A stretch of DNA of 64,000 nucleotides from Arcicella rosea. GTDB taxonomy: Bacteria > Bacteroidota > Bacteroidia > Cytophagales > Spirosomataceae. Location: assembly GCF_040543805.1 (NCBI RefSeq), contig NZ_JBEUMS010000010.1, positions 124,001 through 188,000 of the forward strand. The letters run 5' to 3'. Shown here piece after piece: positions 36,089-45,296 of the stretch; the first letter of the stretch is position 1, and every line of letters begins with the position of its first letter. A program made the position numbers and the translations under genes. Under the pieces are notes generated by a model. It ran no database searches. It was not told the DNA's origin and saw nothing but the letters and a program-made list of their open reading frames with translations.

Positions 36089-36849
36089 TATTTCTGTTTA
36101 TGAATTGTGATAATGGCTTTTGTCAGAATGATTGCTACGAATCAAGAGCAAAAGACAGGAATAGTCACTTTTTGATACTTATCAAATATCTTTAAATTCA
36201 CGCCCGACCGAAGAATTAATTCCGCTATGTGGCGGTAAAAAGTAAGGGTTCTTGAAAAAGAAAAAGTACCTGCAATGACAACTCAATCGGTAGAGGAATC
36301 TACCGATTTGTTCTTACTATTAATTGTAAATGACAATACAGGTAGTCGTAATTATGTATTACATACAGAATCACAAAGCCGCAAATTGTTCACCTGAATT
36401 TTTCTATTCGATTCGAGAAAATGAATATGAGCTTATTCAAGAAAAGTAATAATTCCTCAACGATGGATGACACGCAAATGCAATAAATTTCATCCTGTTT
36501 CTGAAAATAACAAGTTGTATCACCACTATCCATTTGTTGGGTTGGTTGCTTTTATTTGTTTGGAGGTTGGCTATTTTTTGATTGAAGAGAAAGCTTAAAA
36601 TATTACAAAATACGAATCAAAGAGACATAAATGTAACCTCTTGAAAATTGCATATTTGAAATAAATAAAGTTTTTTCTGTATTTAATGAATAATGTATTA
36701 GGTTTTAATATACATCCATTTTTACAGGACGCCCCATGAAGGTTGAGTATTTTCAAGAGAATACTTTTACAAAAAAGACAAAAAAATATTAAATAAATCA
36801 TGTATTTGAGTCTTTTTAAAACTGTTTCACTTTTTAAAATATAAATTTG
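36089..36849. other. Gene-poor stretch with hairpin and receptor remnant
   Basis: About 760 bases. It holds a perfect stem AATCGGTAG/CTACCGATT (36283-36306), the decayed receptor tail (36363-36560, listed separately) and the leader of the second susC gene. Short frames on both strands (for example 36595-36801 minus) show no gene character. Confidence 0.65.
36363..36560 (+). pseudogene. Decayed duplicate of the 3' end of the TonB-dependent receptor at 30398
   Basis: The segment YRITKPQIVHLNFSIRFEKM (36364 onward) ending SNNSSTMDDTQMQ and TAA at 36484-36486 matches the last ~40 codons of the receptor gene (YRITNPQIVRLNFSIRFGKM...) with scattered changes. The match continues past the stop through its downstream terminator region. 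The rest of the gene is missing, so this is a relic of a partial duplication or deletion. Confidence 0.8.
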
Positions 36850-39800
36850 ATGCTTAAAAAATTACTAAATGTGAGTGTGCTGATGGCGTTAGCTAGTGGC
36901 TATACTCAAGTTCAGGGAAAAGTACATCTTGTCCCTAGCAAAAGTGTTGATTTGGTCAATTCGAAAAGGTTGACAAGCAAATCAGGAGTTGCTTTATCCG
37001 TTACGGGTAAAGTAACCAGTAGCGATGGCGAAGCACTGCCCGGTGTAACGATTAAGATAAAAGGCACAGCGAAGGGGACTATAACGCTTGCCGATGGTTC
37101 GTTCAAACTAGATGTGCCAGATGGTAATACGGTATTGGTGATTTCTTCGACGGGTTATGAAACACAAGAAGTAACCGTTGGCTCACGTACAGTGATTAAC
37201 GTTATTCTTGTAAATGATATTAAGGCATTAGAAGAAGTAGTTGTAGTAGGTTATGGCGAGCGAAAAAAATCTGATGTTACAGGTTCAATTGTTAGTGTAA
37301 GTTCGGCAGAAATCAATCAAAGACCTGTTAGTAATGCCTTGCAAGGAATACAAGGAAAAGCTGCTGGTGTAGATATTTCATCAAACGAACGTCCTGGTAC
37401 CGTTGGTAGTGTTTCTATTAGAGGAGTTCGTTCACTTACAGCTTCGAATTCGCCTTTGTATGTTGTAGATGGTATTCCCTTGATTTCTGGTGGTATCGAG
37501 AATATCAATCCCAACGATATTGAGTCGATAGACGTATTAAAAGATGCTTCTGCAACGGCTATTTATGGTTCCAGAGGTGCTAATGGTGTTGTTATTGTTA
37601 CGACTAAGCGTGGTAAGAATGGTAAATACACACTGAGTTATAATACAGCATACACAACAGAAACCTTGCAGAACAGGGCTGAGCTAATGAATGCAGGTCA
37701 GTATATTGATTACCGACGTTGGTCAAAGTATTATGCAAATCCAGCGGTCTTTCCTCGTGGGGACCAACCTACCCAGGCGAATGATAAAGATATTTTTCTT
37801 GGAACATCAGACCCTTCTGCTTGGGCTAATATCCAAAAAGGCTGGGCTGGCGGAACATGGGATGGCTCAAAAGTAGAAACTACAGATTGGGTAGGGATGA
37901 TTACTCAAACCTCATTAACGGCTCAACATACATTGAGTGTTAGTGGTGGTAGTGAAAAAATGAAAGCTTATGGTTCATTTGGTTACCTTGATAATCAAGG
38001 AACAGTAAAAGGACAAGGTTATAAGCGTTATTCAGGGAAATTGAGTATTGATATAAAGCCCACGGATTGGTTTACGATGGGGGGAACGTTGAATACAGCT
38101 TATTCTGTTCAAGAATTTGGACAGTCAACAGTTGGTAGAAACAATAACGTAAATACTGCAGGGCTTTATGAAAGTTCAAGAGCTATTTTTAGTTATGCCG
38201 TTCCATTTGATGCCACAGGAAAAAGAGTAGAATTACCGGGTGGAGATGACGCTGTTAAAACCATTGTGAATGAAGAAAATTATTCTCAAGATCAACGGAT
38301 TAATTTAAGAGCTTTCGGTAGTTTCTATTCAGAATTTAATTTTGGAGGTTTCACAAAAGCATTAGAGGGTTTGAAATTTCGTGTCAATTTTGGTCCAGAT
38401 ATTTCAGTGAACAGAGATGGAGTATATCTTGATGCTAATTCTGTCGTAAGAACAGGCTCAAGTTATGCGGCTTTGATTAAAGACCAAACGATGTCTTATA
38501 CCTTAGACAACATGCTAACGTATAATAAAACCTTAAACAATAAGCACCAAATTGGTATTACTGCTCTTCAAACTCAGACCCGATATGACTATGAGCAAAG
38601 TAGTATGGGAGCAGATAATGTTCCTTTTTCAAGCCAGAAATGGAATGCTTTGTCAACGAGTAACTTACCCTTGACCTCTTGGAATTCAAACTTGGTACAA
38701 AGACAAATCCTTTCTTACATGGGACGTATCAATTATGATTTTGATAACAGATTCTTGGTAACCGTTTCAGGACGTTATGATGGAGCATCTCAATTATCAG
38801 AAGGTAATAAATGGGCATTTTTCCCAAGTACTGCTTTGGGTTGGAGATTGAATAATGAGGGTTTTATGTCTAATCTGACATGGGTTGATTTATTAAAAGT
38901 ACGAGCAGGAGTGGGTGTTACCGGTAACTCAGCGATTGACCCATATTCAACAAAAGGTGGTTTGAGTCCTATTTTCTATCCCTTCGGAGGAACGATTACT
39001 TCTGGAGTAGTGAACTTAACGACTTTAGCCAACCAAGATTTAACTTGGGAGAAAACCACCCAATTCAATTATGGGATTGATTTCTCACTTTTTAAGAGAA
39101 AAGTTACGGGTAGTTTAGATTATTATACTTCTAGTACGACAGATTTATTGTTGTTGAAGACGATTCCATCGGTCACAGGTTTTGTTAATACTTATGCCAA
39201 CGTAGGTGAAACCGCCAGCCAAGGGATTGACCTTACTTTGAATACTGTAAACCTTAGTAAAGGAGGCTTTGAATGGAGTACTACTTTCAATGGATCTTGG
39301 CAGGATAATCATATTGTAACATTGGCTAATGGAAAAGTAGATGATATCAATAACAATTGGTTTATCGGACAAAGCCAAGGGGTTATTTATGGCTATCAAT
39401 CAAACGGCATTTGGAAAGGCACAGACCAAGCAGAAATGGCTAAGTTTAATGCGAATGGTCAGAACTTTTCAGCAGGATTATCAAGACCAGTTGACCAAAA
39501 TGGAGACTATAAAATTGATGCCAATAATGATAGAGTAATCATTGGTAGTACCATTCCTAAATTCTTAGTGGGTTTGACAAACAACTTTGAGTACAAAGGA
39601 TTTTCTCTTTCTATTTTCTTATACGGAAGATTAAGTTACTTATTTAATACAGGTGGTGAAGGTCTTACAGGTCGTTTCAACCAACGAGTAGTTAATTACT
39701 ATACTGAAGTAAACACGAATTCCGATTATCAGAAGCCAATTTATACAGCAGGAACTGGCGACCCTTATTCTTTGACTTTAGGCTACAAAGATGGTTCGTT

Positions 39801-39999
39801 TCTTAAAATCAGAAATATTTCATTAGGTTATAATCTACCTGATAAGTTTTCAAAAAGCATTGGCTTAAGCCATTCGAGAGTTTACTTCCAAGCATTGAAC
39901 CCAGGAATGATCTTCAATAACATCGACTGGATAGACATGGACCTAAGAAATTCTGCTTGGAACAAGGGTTTCTCAATGGGTATCAATGTTGATTTTTAA
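36850..39999 (+). CDS. SusC/RagA TonB-dependent transporter
   Basis: 1049 residues from the ATG at 36850 (a TTG one codon earlier is not preferred). Signal peptide, carboxypeptidase-like domain (VTGKVTSSDGEALPGVTIKI), plug with VVVVGYGERKKSDVTGSIVS, PLYVVDGIP and LKDASATAIYGSRGANGVV, then the barrel. There is no STN domain, in contrast to the transporter at 21648-25010, so sigma/anti-sigma control is not expected. It is paired with the SusD gene 18 bases downstream; no hydrolase is nearby, so the substrate cannot be guessed. Confidence 0.95.
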   Translation: MLKKLLNVSVLMALASGYTQVQGKVHLVPSKSVDLVNSKRLTSKSGVALSVTGKVTSSDGEALPGVTIKIKGTAKGTITLADGSFKLDVPDGNTVLVISSTGYETQEVTVGSRTVINVILVNDIKALEEVVVVGYGERKKSDVTGSIVSVSSAEINQRPVSNALQGIQGKAAGVDISSNERPGTVGSVSIRGVRSLTASNSPLYVVDGIPLISGGIENINPNDIESIDVLKDASATAIYGSRGANGVVIVTTKRGKNGKYTLSYNTAYTTETLQNRAELMNAGQYIDYRRWSKYYANPAVFPRGDQPTQANDKDIFLGTSDPSAWANIQKGWAGGTWDGSKVETTDWVGMITQTSLTAQHTLSVSGGSEKMKAYGSFGYLDNQGTVKGQGYKRYSGKLSIDIKPTDWFTMGGTLNTAYSVQEFGQSTVGRNNNVNTAGLYESSRAIFSYAVPFDATGKRVELPGGDDAVKTIVNEENYSQDQRINLRAFGSFYSEFNFGGFTKALEGLKFRVNFGPDISVNRDGVYLDANSVVRTGSSYAALIKDQTMSYTLDNMLTYNKTLNNKHQIGITALQTQTRYDYEQSSMGADNVPFSSQKWNALSTSNLPLTSWNSNLVQRQILSYMGRINYDFDNRFLVTVSGRYDGASQLSEGNKWAFFPSTALGWRLNNEGFMSNLTWVDLLKVRAGVGVTGNSAIDPYSTKGGLSPIFYPFGGTITSGVVNLTTLANQDLTWEKTTQFNYGIDFSLFKRKVTGSLDYYTSSTTDLLLLKTIPSVTGFVNTYANVGETASQGIDLTLNTVNLSKGGFEWSTTFNGSWQDNHIVTLANGKVDDINNNWFIGQSQGVIYGYQSNGIWKGTDQAEMAKFNANGQNFSAGLSRPVDQNGDYKIDANNDRVIIGSTIPKFLVGLTNNFEYKGFSLSIFLYGRLSYLFNTGGEGLTGRFNQRVVNYYTEVNTNSDYQKPIYTAGTGDPYSLTLGYKDGSFLKIRNISLGYNLPDKFSKSIGLSHSRVYFQALNPGMIFNNIDWIDMDLRNSAWNKGFSMGINVDF

Positions 40000-40017
40000 C
40001 GTTTTAACAAATTCAAA

Positions 40018-41970
40018 ATGAATAAGACATATCTAAAATATATAAAAGCAGGATTTTTCATGGTCGCAACTTTTGCGAATATCTCCTGTAATGATACCTT
40101 TCTTGATGAAGAACTTACCACCAGAAGGGGTTCGGCTTACTATGATACAGAGGCTGGGATTCAATCCTTAGTAGTAGGAACTTATAACCAAGTATTAAGT
40201 GTACCTTTCAGTACCGAAATGCAGTTTAGTACGACCAATTATGGTACAGATGAATTCCATGTAGGTGGAGACGCTTCAAATGGTACTTGGAATAATTATG
40301 ATGGAGGTTTGAAATCAATTGTTACGGTTTCAAATGCCAATACAGTTGCTGCAGACGCTGCTTGGAATACTTATTATATTGGGATTGGTTTAGCCAATCA
40401 GATTATCAAATCTGCTACAGAAATTACTTCAACCAATAATGCGATTAAGAAAACGGCATTAGGAGAAGGGTATTTCTTCCGTGGATATAACTATCTTAAA
40501 TTGGTTCGTCAATATGGAGGGGTTCCCATTAAATTGACCGTTAGTACATCGGTAGAACTAGAGTTCACTCGTGCTACAGCGGATAAAGTATATGCCCAGA
40601 TTATTGATGATTTAACGAAAGCCTATGAGTTATTGGATAATACAGGGGCTTCACCAGCAAAAGTGACCAAAGATGCGGCGGCACATTATTTGGCTAAAGC
40701 CTATCTTTCAAGAGCGAGTGAAATTAATGATGCTTGGAATACATCCACGAAAGCGGCTGACCTTGCCAAAGTGGTAAGTCTTTCAGATGAAGTAATAGCC
40801 AGACATCCATTAGCAACAAATTTTGGGGATATTTGGGCTTATAATAAACCCAATGGAGCGAATGAATCTTTATCTGAATTAATTCTATCAGCTCAGTTCA
40901 CGGGAGATTTAACAGCTACGAATTTCAATTTCAACCATCTTGTATTTACTGCACGTTACGACGACATGCCTTATATGCAAAGAGATTTAACAGGAATGAG
41001 ACCCTACAGTCGTTTAGCCCCAACGTATTTTACTTATGATGTTTTCGACCAAGTAAATGATTCAAGATTCTGGAAGAGTTTTAGAACTAAGCACAGAACC
41101 AACAAAGGAAGTGGGAAATATGTGAATGGTGATTTAGGAATTATGTATGTCATCAATAGTCCAAGTGATACCCGTTTTACGAAGACCAAGTATGTAGATG
41201 AAATTGTGTATTCAAAAACGAAAAAGACGATACCATCTGTATTTGTGGCGCATGCTTCAGACGGTAAAAGCTTATTGACAGATGTTAGATTTCCATCGTT
41301 AAGTAAACATTTTGATGGAGCACGTTTGGCTATTAATGAAACCAGAGGAACAAGAGATGAGATTTTGGCAAGATCAGCAGAGACGTATTTAATGGCAGCA
41401 GAAGCCAAGATTCGTTTAGCTAATCTTGGACAAGGGTCTTTCGATGCAGCTTTACCTTACATCAATGCAGTTAGAAAAAGAGCTGCTTACAAAGCTGGCG
41501 AAGACCGTTCATTCTATACAGACGGAGCGGCGGCTTATGTAGTGTCTGCTTTAGTTCCGAATCCAGATTTGAATTCATACATGACAGAAAACTCATATTA
41601 TGAATCGAATAATATTGCAACGACAAGTGAAGCAACAGCACTTGAAATTCAGAGTGCAAGCAATTTACCTGCCCAAGATGTAGCGGTGATTAATAAGTTG
41701 GGCTATACATCTACTTATGATAAACTATTGTGTTTGGTATTAAACGAAAGAACCCGAGAGCTTTGTGGAGAATTCCACCGCTGGGAAGATTTAAGTAGAA
41801 CCAAGACGCTTGTAGCAAGAGCAAAAGCTTATAACCCAGAAGCCGTAACATATATCAAGGATTATCATGTATTGAGACCTATTCCTCAAACCTTCCTTGA
41901 TGCGATTTACAGTAATGGTTCAGCATTAAGTCCTGCACAAAAGCAAGCGATGCAGAATGCTGGGTACTAA
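40018..41970 (+). CDS. SusD/RagB family nutrient-binding lipoprotein
   Basis: 650 residues, longer than the usual 500-570. Lipoprotein signal MNKTYLKYIKAGFFMVATFA, with a Cys in NISC, then NDTFLDEELTTRRGSAYYDTE. Typical SusD parts: EGYFFRGYNYLKLVRQYGGV and, near the end, NERTRELCGEFHRWEDLSRT and YHVLRPIPQTFLDAI. It forms a complex with the SusC encoded just upstream. The extra length lies mainly in the middle and before the C-terminal NERTREL block. Confidence 0.95.
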   Translation: MNKTYLKYIKAGFFMVATFANISCNDTFLDEELTTRRGSAYYDTEAGIQSLVVGTYNQVLSVPFSTEMQFSTTNYGTDEFHVGGDASNGTWNNYDGGLKSIVTVSNANTVAADAAWNTYYIGIGLANQIIKSATEITSTNNAIKKTALGEGYFFRGYNYLKLVRQYGGVPIKLTVSTSVELEFTRATADKVYAQIIDDLTKAYELLDNTGASPAKVTKDAAAHYLAKAYLSRASEINDAWNTSTKAADLAKVVSLSDEVIARHPLATNFGDIWAYNKPNGANESLSELILSAQFTGDLTATNFNFNHLVFTARYDDMPYMQRDLTGMRPYSRLAPTYFTYDVFDQVNDSRFWKSFRTKHRTNKGSGKYVNGDLGIMYVINSPSDTRFTKTKYVDEIVYSKTKKTIPSVFVAHASDGKSLLTDVRFPSLSKHFDGARLAINETRGTRDEILARSAETYLMAAEAKIRLANLGQGSFDAALPYINAVRKRAAYKAGEDRSFYTDGAAAYVVSALVPNPDLNSYMTENSYYESNNIATTSEATALEIQSASNLPAQDVAVINKLGYTSTYDKLLCLVLNERTRELCGEFHRWEDLSRTKTLVARAKAYNPEAVTYIKDYHVLRPIPQTFLDAIYSNGSALSPAQKQAMQNAGY

Positions 41971-41988
41971 AATGGTGTAAAGGTATAT

Positions 41989-42048
41989 AAAGATAAATCA
42001 TCTCGAATTTTGGACAATTGTTGCCAAAATTCGGGATGATTTATCTTT
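41989..42048. terminator. Long bidirectional hairpin after susD
   Basis: Arms 41989-42013 and 42024-42048 pair at 24 of 25 positions (AAAGATAAATCATC at the outer end). It ends the susCD transcript and abuts the stop codon of the Fic remnant on the other strand. Confidence 0.8.
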
Positions 42049-42238
42049 TAGTTTATCCCAACATTTTCTTTCTGTAAAACCTTTTTTGTCATTAAATCTT
42101 GAATATCTCTCAGAGCTATATCTACTGAGTATTTTGCTATTTTTGTCCATTTAGCTGAAGTACGTTTTTCTTCAAAATTTCTCATCAATTTATAGAACAA
42201 AGGTCGCTTTATATCAGATGTGCCTTTTTGTTGTATAA
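42048..42238 (-). pseudogene. Fic-family gene, 3' fragment left of the IS21 insertion
   Basis: About 63 codons on the minus strand: FEEKRTSAKWTKIAKYSVDI then ALRDIQDLMTKKVLQKE. This is the C-terminal winged-helix end found in the DUF4172-type Fic proteins. The open frame ends at the left end of the insertion sequence; the matching upstream fragment lies on the other side at 44714-44890 in the same orientation. Confidence 0.75.
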
Positions 42239-42275
42239 TGTAGCGAATGAGCACCACTTGTGGATAAGTAATTAG
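42239..42275 (+). repeat. IS21 left terminal inverted repeat
   Basis: Begins TGTAGCGAATGAGCACCACT and ends AAGTAATTAG; the inverse at 44677-44713 differs at only a few bases. Confidence 0.88.
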
Positions 42276-42293
42276 GCGATTTCACAAAGATAG

Positions 42294-43043
42294 TTATGAA
42301 CAGTTAAGGTCATTACTTTTTCGATTTTTTCTCATGGATTCCCCTTTCAATTCTATTCGATGTACCTGCTGCATGAGTCTATCTAAGATGGCATCAGCGA
42401 GTGTTGGTTCATTGATATATTCAAACCATTGAGCCACAGGTAACTGCGAAGTAATAATAGTTGCATTTTTTCCATGTCTATCTTCGATGAGTTGCAATAA
42501 GGATAGCTTAGCTGGTGTATCCAATGGTTGTAATCCCCAATCGTCTAAAATAAGTAGATTAAGTTTTTCAAGTTTTGCTAATTCCTTGATAATTGAGCCA
42601 TCAGCTCTGGCAAATTGAAGTTTATGAAGTAGTTTAGGCATAGAATAATACCCTACTTTGAATCCAATTTGACAAGCTTGATAGCCAAGTGCCGAAGCTA
42701 TGTAACTTTTTCCACAACCCGTTGCTCCAGTGATAAAAACGTTCTCGCTTCTTTTAATAAAGGATGTATCTGCTAACCTCAGAAGTAGGTTTTTATCTAA
42801 GCCTCTCTGTGGTAAATATTGAATTTCCTCTACCATTGCCTGATAGCGAAATCTGGCTGAACGAATACAAGCGAGTGTTTTACGGTTTAATCTTTCGAGA
42901 TGTTCAGCGTCAAGCAGTTGAGCCAATAACTGGTCAGCGGTTGGTTGCATATCAAGAGGGAGGTTCAGAAGGTTCTGATAAGCGGTGACCATACCAGCGA
43001 GTTTTAAGGCTTTCATTTGCTGAATAGTTTCTTGTTGATTCAT
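42294..43043 (-). CDS. istB: IS21 helper ATPase IstB
   Basis: 249 residues from the ATG at 43043 (MNQQETIQQMKALKLAGM), the usual IstB opening; an upstream GTG at 43091 would overlap istA. Walker A GATGCGKSYIA, Walker B LLILDDWGL, and the arginine-rich tail DRLMQQVHRIELKGESMR are all present. This AAA+ protein assembles on target DNA and activates the transposase. Confidence 0.93.
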   Translation of the reverse strand: MNQQETIQQMKALKLAGMVTAYQNLLNLPLDMQPTADQLLAQLLDAEHLERLNRKTLACIRSARFRYQAMVEEIQYLPQRGLDKNLLLRLADTSFIKRSENVFITGATGCGKSYIASALGYQACQIGFKVGYYSMPKLLHKLQFARADGSIIKELAKLEKLNLLILDDWGLQPLDTPAKLSLLQLIEDRHGKNATIITSQLPVAQWFEYINEPTLADAILDRLMQQVHRIELKGESMRKNRKSNDLNCS

Positions 43044-43068
43044 TTTATGTTTAGTTAAAATTTGAAAA

Positions 43069-44622
43069 TTATTGATAGTTCTTTGCTCCACGAATATTGA
43101 GGTGAAAAGGAATGATATTGTCTTTTATGATTTCTTCTTGGAGAGGGATTTTGTCTAAATTCCTATCCAAGATGTTCAGAATGAGCTTTAAGGATAAAAA
43201 TTCATACAGTAAAGCTCTTTCGCAAGCAGCTTCTAAACGGTCTTTACCAATCTCTTTTTTCTTTCCTAAAGCTAAGATTCCCGCACAGGACTTATAGGCT
43301 TGTTCAGGATATTTGCGAGTCCGAAGTAATTGTTCAATAGCTTTTAGAGTATTTTCTCCTATTTTCATAGCTTGTTCAGTAAAAAAATCAGATGACCAAT
43401 TCATCATCCACTGATGTTTTTCTGGTAAATGTTCTTTCAAAGTTGTGTACTGGTGTTTGGCTCTAAACCTTGCATGAATAGCGATACGCTTATATTCAAA
43501 GTAAATCTCAATGGTTTCTGCCGTGTATGACAACTTAACATATTTACCTACATAGCGAAAGGGGACAGAATAATAATGTTTATCCTCTCCTAATATGACG
43601 TGGCAATTCTGCTGAACTTTGGCAGTTTTGAAGTGTTTTAACTCATAGCGAGTTAATGGTAAGGGCATTAAGGCAGGTGAATCCAACTCATCAAAACGAG
43701 TTTGACGAGATTCATCTCTACCTTGAAATGTTTTTATATTATGGTCATTAACCTTTTGGTGGATAGCTTCATTCAGCGAGGAGAGAGAGGAAAAGACTTG
43801 TCCCTCTAACATAGCATAAACACGGCTATAGAGGATACCAACGGTTTTTTCAACCAATGCTTTATCCTTAGGTCTTCGACTACGAGCAGGGTAAATAACC
43901 GTTTGATAGTGGGTAGCGAAGTCTTCTATACTTTCATTTAAGTTAGGTTCATAAGGGTGTGTTTTAGTAACTGCGGATTTTAAATTGTCTGGGACAATAG
44001 CTTGGGGAACTCCTCCGAAAAATGTTAATGAATTAGCTAGTGCTAATAGAAAGTCTGCTTTCTTTTGGGTATATACAGCTTGGCAGTAGGTTAGCTGACT
44101 GCATCCTAAAACTGCAATAAAGATTTCAACCCAAGTAATTTCTCCAGTTTTAGGGTCAGTTAAAAATAGCCTCTTTCCTGCAAAATCAATGAAGAGTTTA
44201 TCCCCAGCTTTATGCTCAAGGTGCATGGTGACTTTTTGAGCGGATTGCCACTGACGGAAGTAATGACAAAAGCGAGAGTAGTTAATAGCAGTAGTAGTGC
44301 CAAGACAGTATCGTTCCCAAAGAATCATACGAGTCATACCGACTTTGCTGAGTTCTTTTTCATACTCAGGAAATAGTAACTCAAGAGATTGTTGAGTATT
44401 GGAATCGTTTTGACGGGTAACTAAACGGTTAAGAGATTCTTCATCCCAACTCAAAAGAGGAGATAAATCTTCACCGATTTCAGCTTTTAAATAACATAAA
44501 TAATTGTCAATTGTATGACGTGAAACTTTGAGCATCACTGCTATTGAACGCTTGCTTTTTCCTGCAACAATATGAGAGATGAGCATATGTAACTTCTTCA
44601 TAGATAAAGAATGATTAGCCAT
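43069..44622 (-). CDS. istA: IS21 transposase IstA
   Basis: 517 residues from the ATG at 44622 (MANHSLSMKKLHMLI); a GTG at 44655 is possible. The N-terminal helix-turn-helix (GKSKRSIAVMLKVSRHTIDNYL) is followed by the rve integrase core with Asp in LFIDFAGKRLF, Asp in AIVPDNLKSAV and Glu in KDKALVEKTVG, then the Mu-type C-terminal beta-barrel. It cuts and joins the IS ends together with IstB. Confidence 0.93.
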   Translation of the reverse strand: MANHSLSMKKLHMLISHIVAGKSKRSIAVMLKVSRHTIDNYLCYLKAEIGEDLSPLLSWDEESLNRLVTRQNDSNTQQSLELLFPEYEKELSKVGMTRMILWERYCLGTTTAINYSRFCHYFRQWQSAQKVTMHLEHKAGDKLFIDFAGKRLFLTDPKTGEITWVEIFIAVLGCSQLTYCQAVYTQKKADFLLALANSLTFFGGVPQAIVPDNLKSAVTKTHPYEPNLNESIEDFATHYQTVIYPARSRRPKDKALVEKTVGILYSRVYAMLEGQVFSSLSSLNEAIHQKVNDHNIKTFQGRDESRQTRFDELDSPALMPLPLTRYELKHFKTAKVQQNCHVILGEDKHYYSVPFRYVGKYVKLSYTAETIEIYFEYKRIAIHARFRAKHQYTTLKEHLPEKHQWMMNWSSDFFTEQAMKIGENTLKAIEQLLRTRKYPEQAYKSCAGILALGKKKEIGKDRLEAACERALLYEFLSLKLILNILDRNLDKIPLQEEIIKDNIIPFHLNIRGAKNYQ

Positions 44623-44676
44623 AGTTTTCAGAATTGTTGGGTTAAAAACAATCACTGATAAACTACAAATTATTTG

Positions 44677-44713
44677 CTAATCACTTATCCACAAGTGGGG
44701 TTCATTCACTACA
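44677..44713 (-). repeat. IS21 right terminal inverted repeat
   Basis: CTAATCACTTATCC ... TTCATTCACTACA, the inverse of 42239-42275. Confidence 0.88.
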
Positions 44714-44890
44714 ATAGGTGGCGCTCATTGGCTGGAATATACATTTTTGTACCTTTATTAAGGTTTCATGATAAAGTTTTTTGCTGTTTTGAATCTGTGA
44801 CGACATACTAAAAAATCGTTGACTACTACCATCTGCTTTTGATAATTGTATGTCAGCTAATATATTTATGTCAAACCCATCTGACTTCAT
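44714..44890 (-). pseudogene. Fic-family gene, middle fragment right of the IS21 insertion
   Basis: The minus-strand frame LADIQLSKADGSSQRFFSMS then SQIQNSKKLYHETLIKVQK matches the segment that follows the HPFxDGNGR active site in DUF4172-type Fic proteins. The N-terminal half and active site are missing: an in-frame stop lies just upstream of 44890. So the gene is both truncated and split. Confidence 0.72.
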
Positions 44891-44953
44891 ATCTCAGGTA
44901 CTTCAGAAGGTAATAGTAAAATCATATTGAGACAACCCTTTTTAAGAGCGCTA

Positions 44954-45202
44954 CTAATCCTTGATTAACAAGGCGCTATTTCTATTTGAAATGCCATCGG
45001 TAACGATATATTTTCCAGGAGCCAATGCTCCTACATCTATTACCGTCTTGCTTGATCCTATTTGTACATAAACAGAGAGAACCTGTTTCCCATTTAATGA
45101 GAAAATAGAGATGGTGCTATTTGCTTTGGCTTCTGAATGTTGCACGGTTAGCTGGTTTGATGTAGGATTGGGATAAATGATTAAACTGTTGGTGATAGCT
45201 AC
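44954..45202 (-). pseudogene. Orphan type IX secretion C-terminal sorting domain
   Basis: The minus-strand frame contains IIYPNPTSNQLTVQHSEA, then ISIFSLNGKQVLSV, GALAPGKYIV and an end ALLIKD. This is the Por-secretion (T9SS type A) tail that targets proteins across the outer membrane. A stop codon at 45205-45203 precedes it and no start or passenger domain is present, so only the tail of a former secreted protein remains, between the IS21 site and an NTF2-like gene. Confidence 0.75.
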
Positions 45203-45296
45203 TCAATGGTAGAAATTGACGTTTTATGATACATTTACGCTAACAAAAAAGCCAACACTTTTATAAGTTGGCTTTTCAATCTGTATTACATTTTTG

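Larger units (their letters stand above)
42239..44713 (-). mobile_element. IS21-family insertion sequence, 2475 bp
   Basis: Two genes of the istA/istB type lie between 37-base imperfect terminal inverted repeats (42239-42275 and 44677-44713) that start 5'-TG as expected for IS21. No target-site duplication is obvious: the flanks are TTGTATAA on the left and ATAGGTGG on the right. Both frames are intact, so it may still be active. It interrupts a Fic-family gene. Confidence 0.92.

Noticed and set aside
36283..36486. Short plus-strand frame starting MTTQSVEESTD
   Set aside because: It enters the receptor relic in the wrong frame and has no support beyond being open.
42239..42275. TTATCCACA-like DnaA boxes at 42255 and 44685
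   Set aside because: These lie inside the IS21 terminal repeats and are explained by them.
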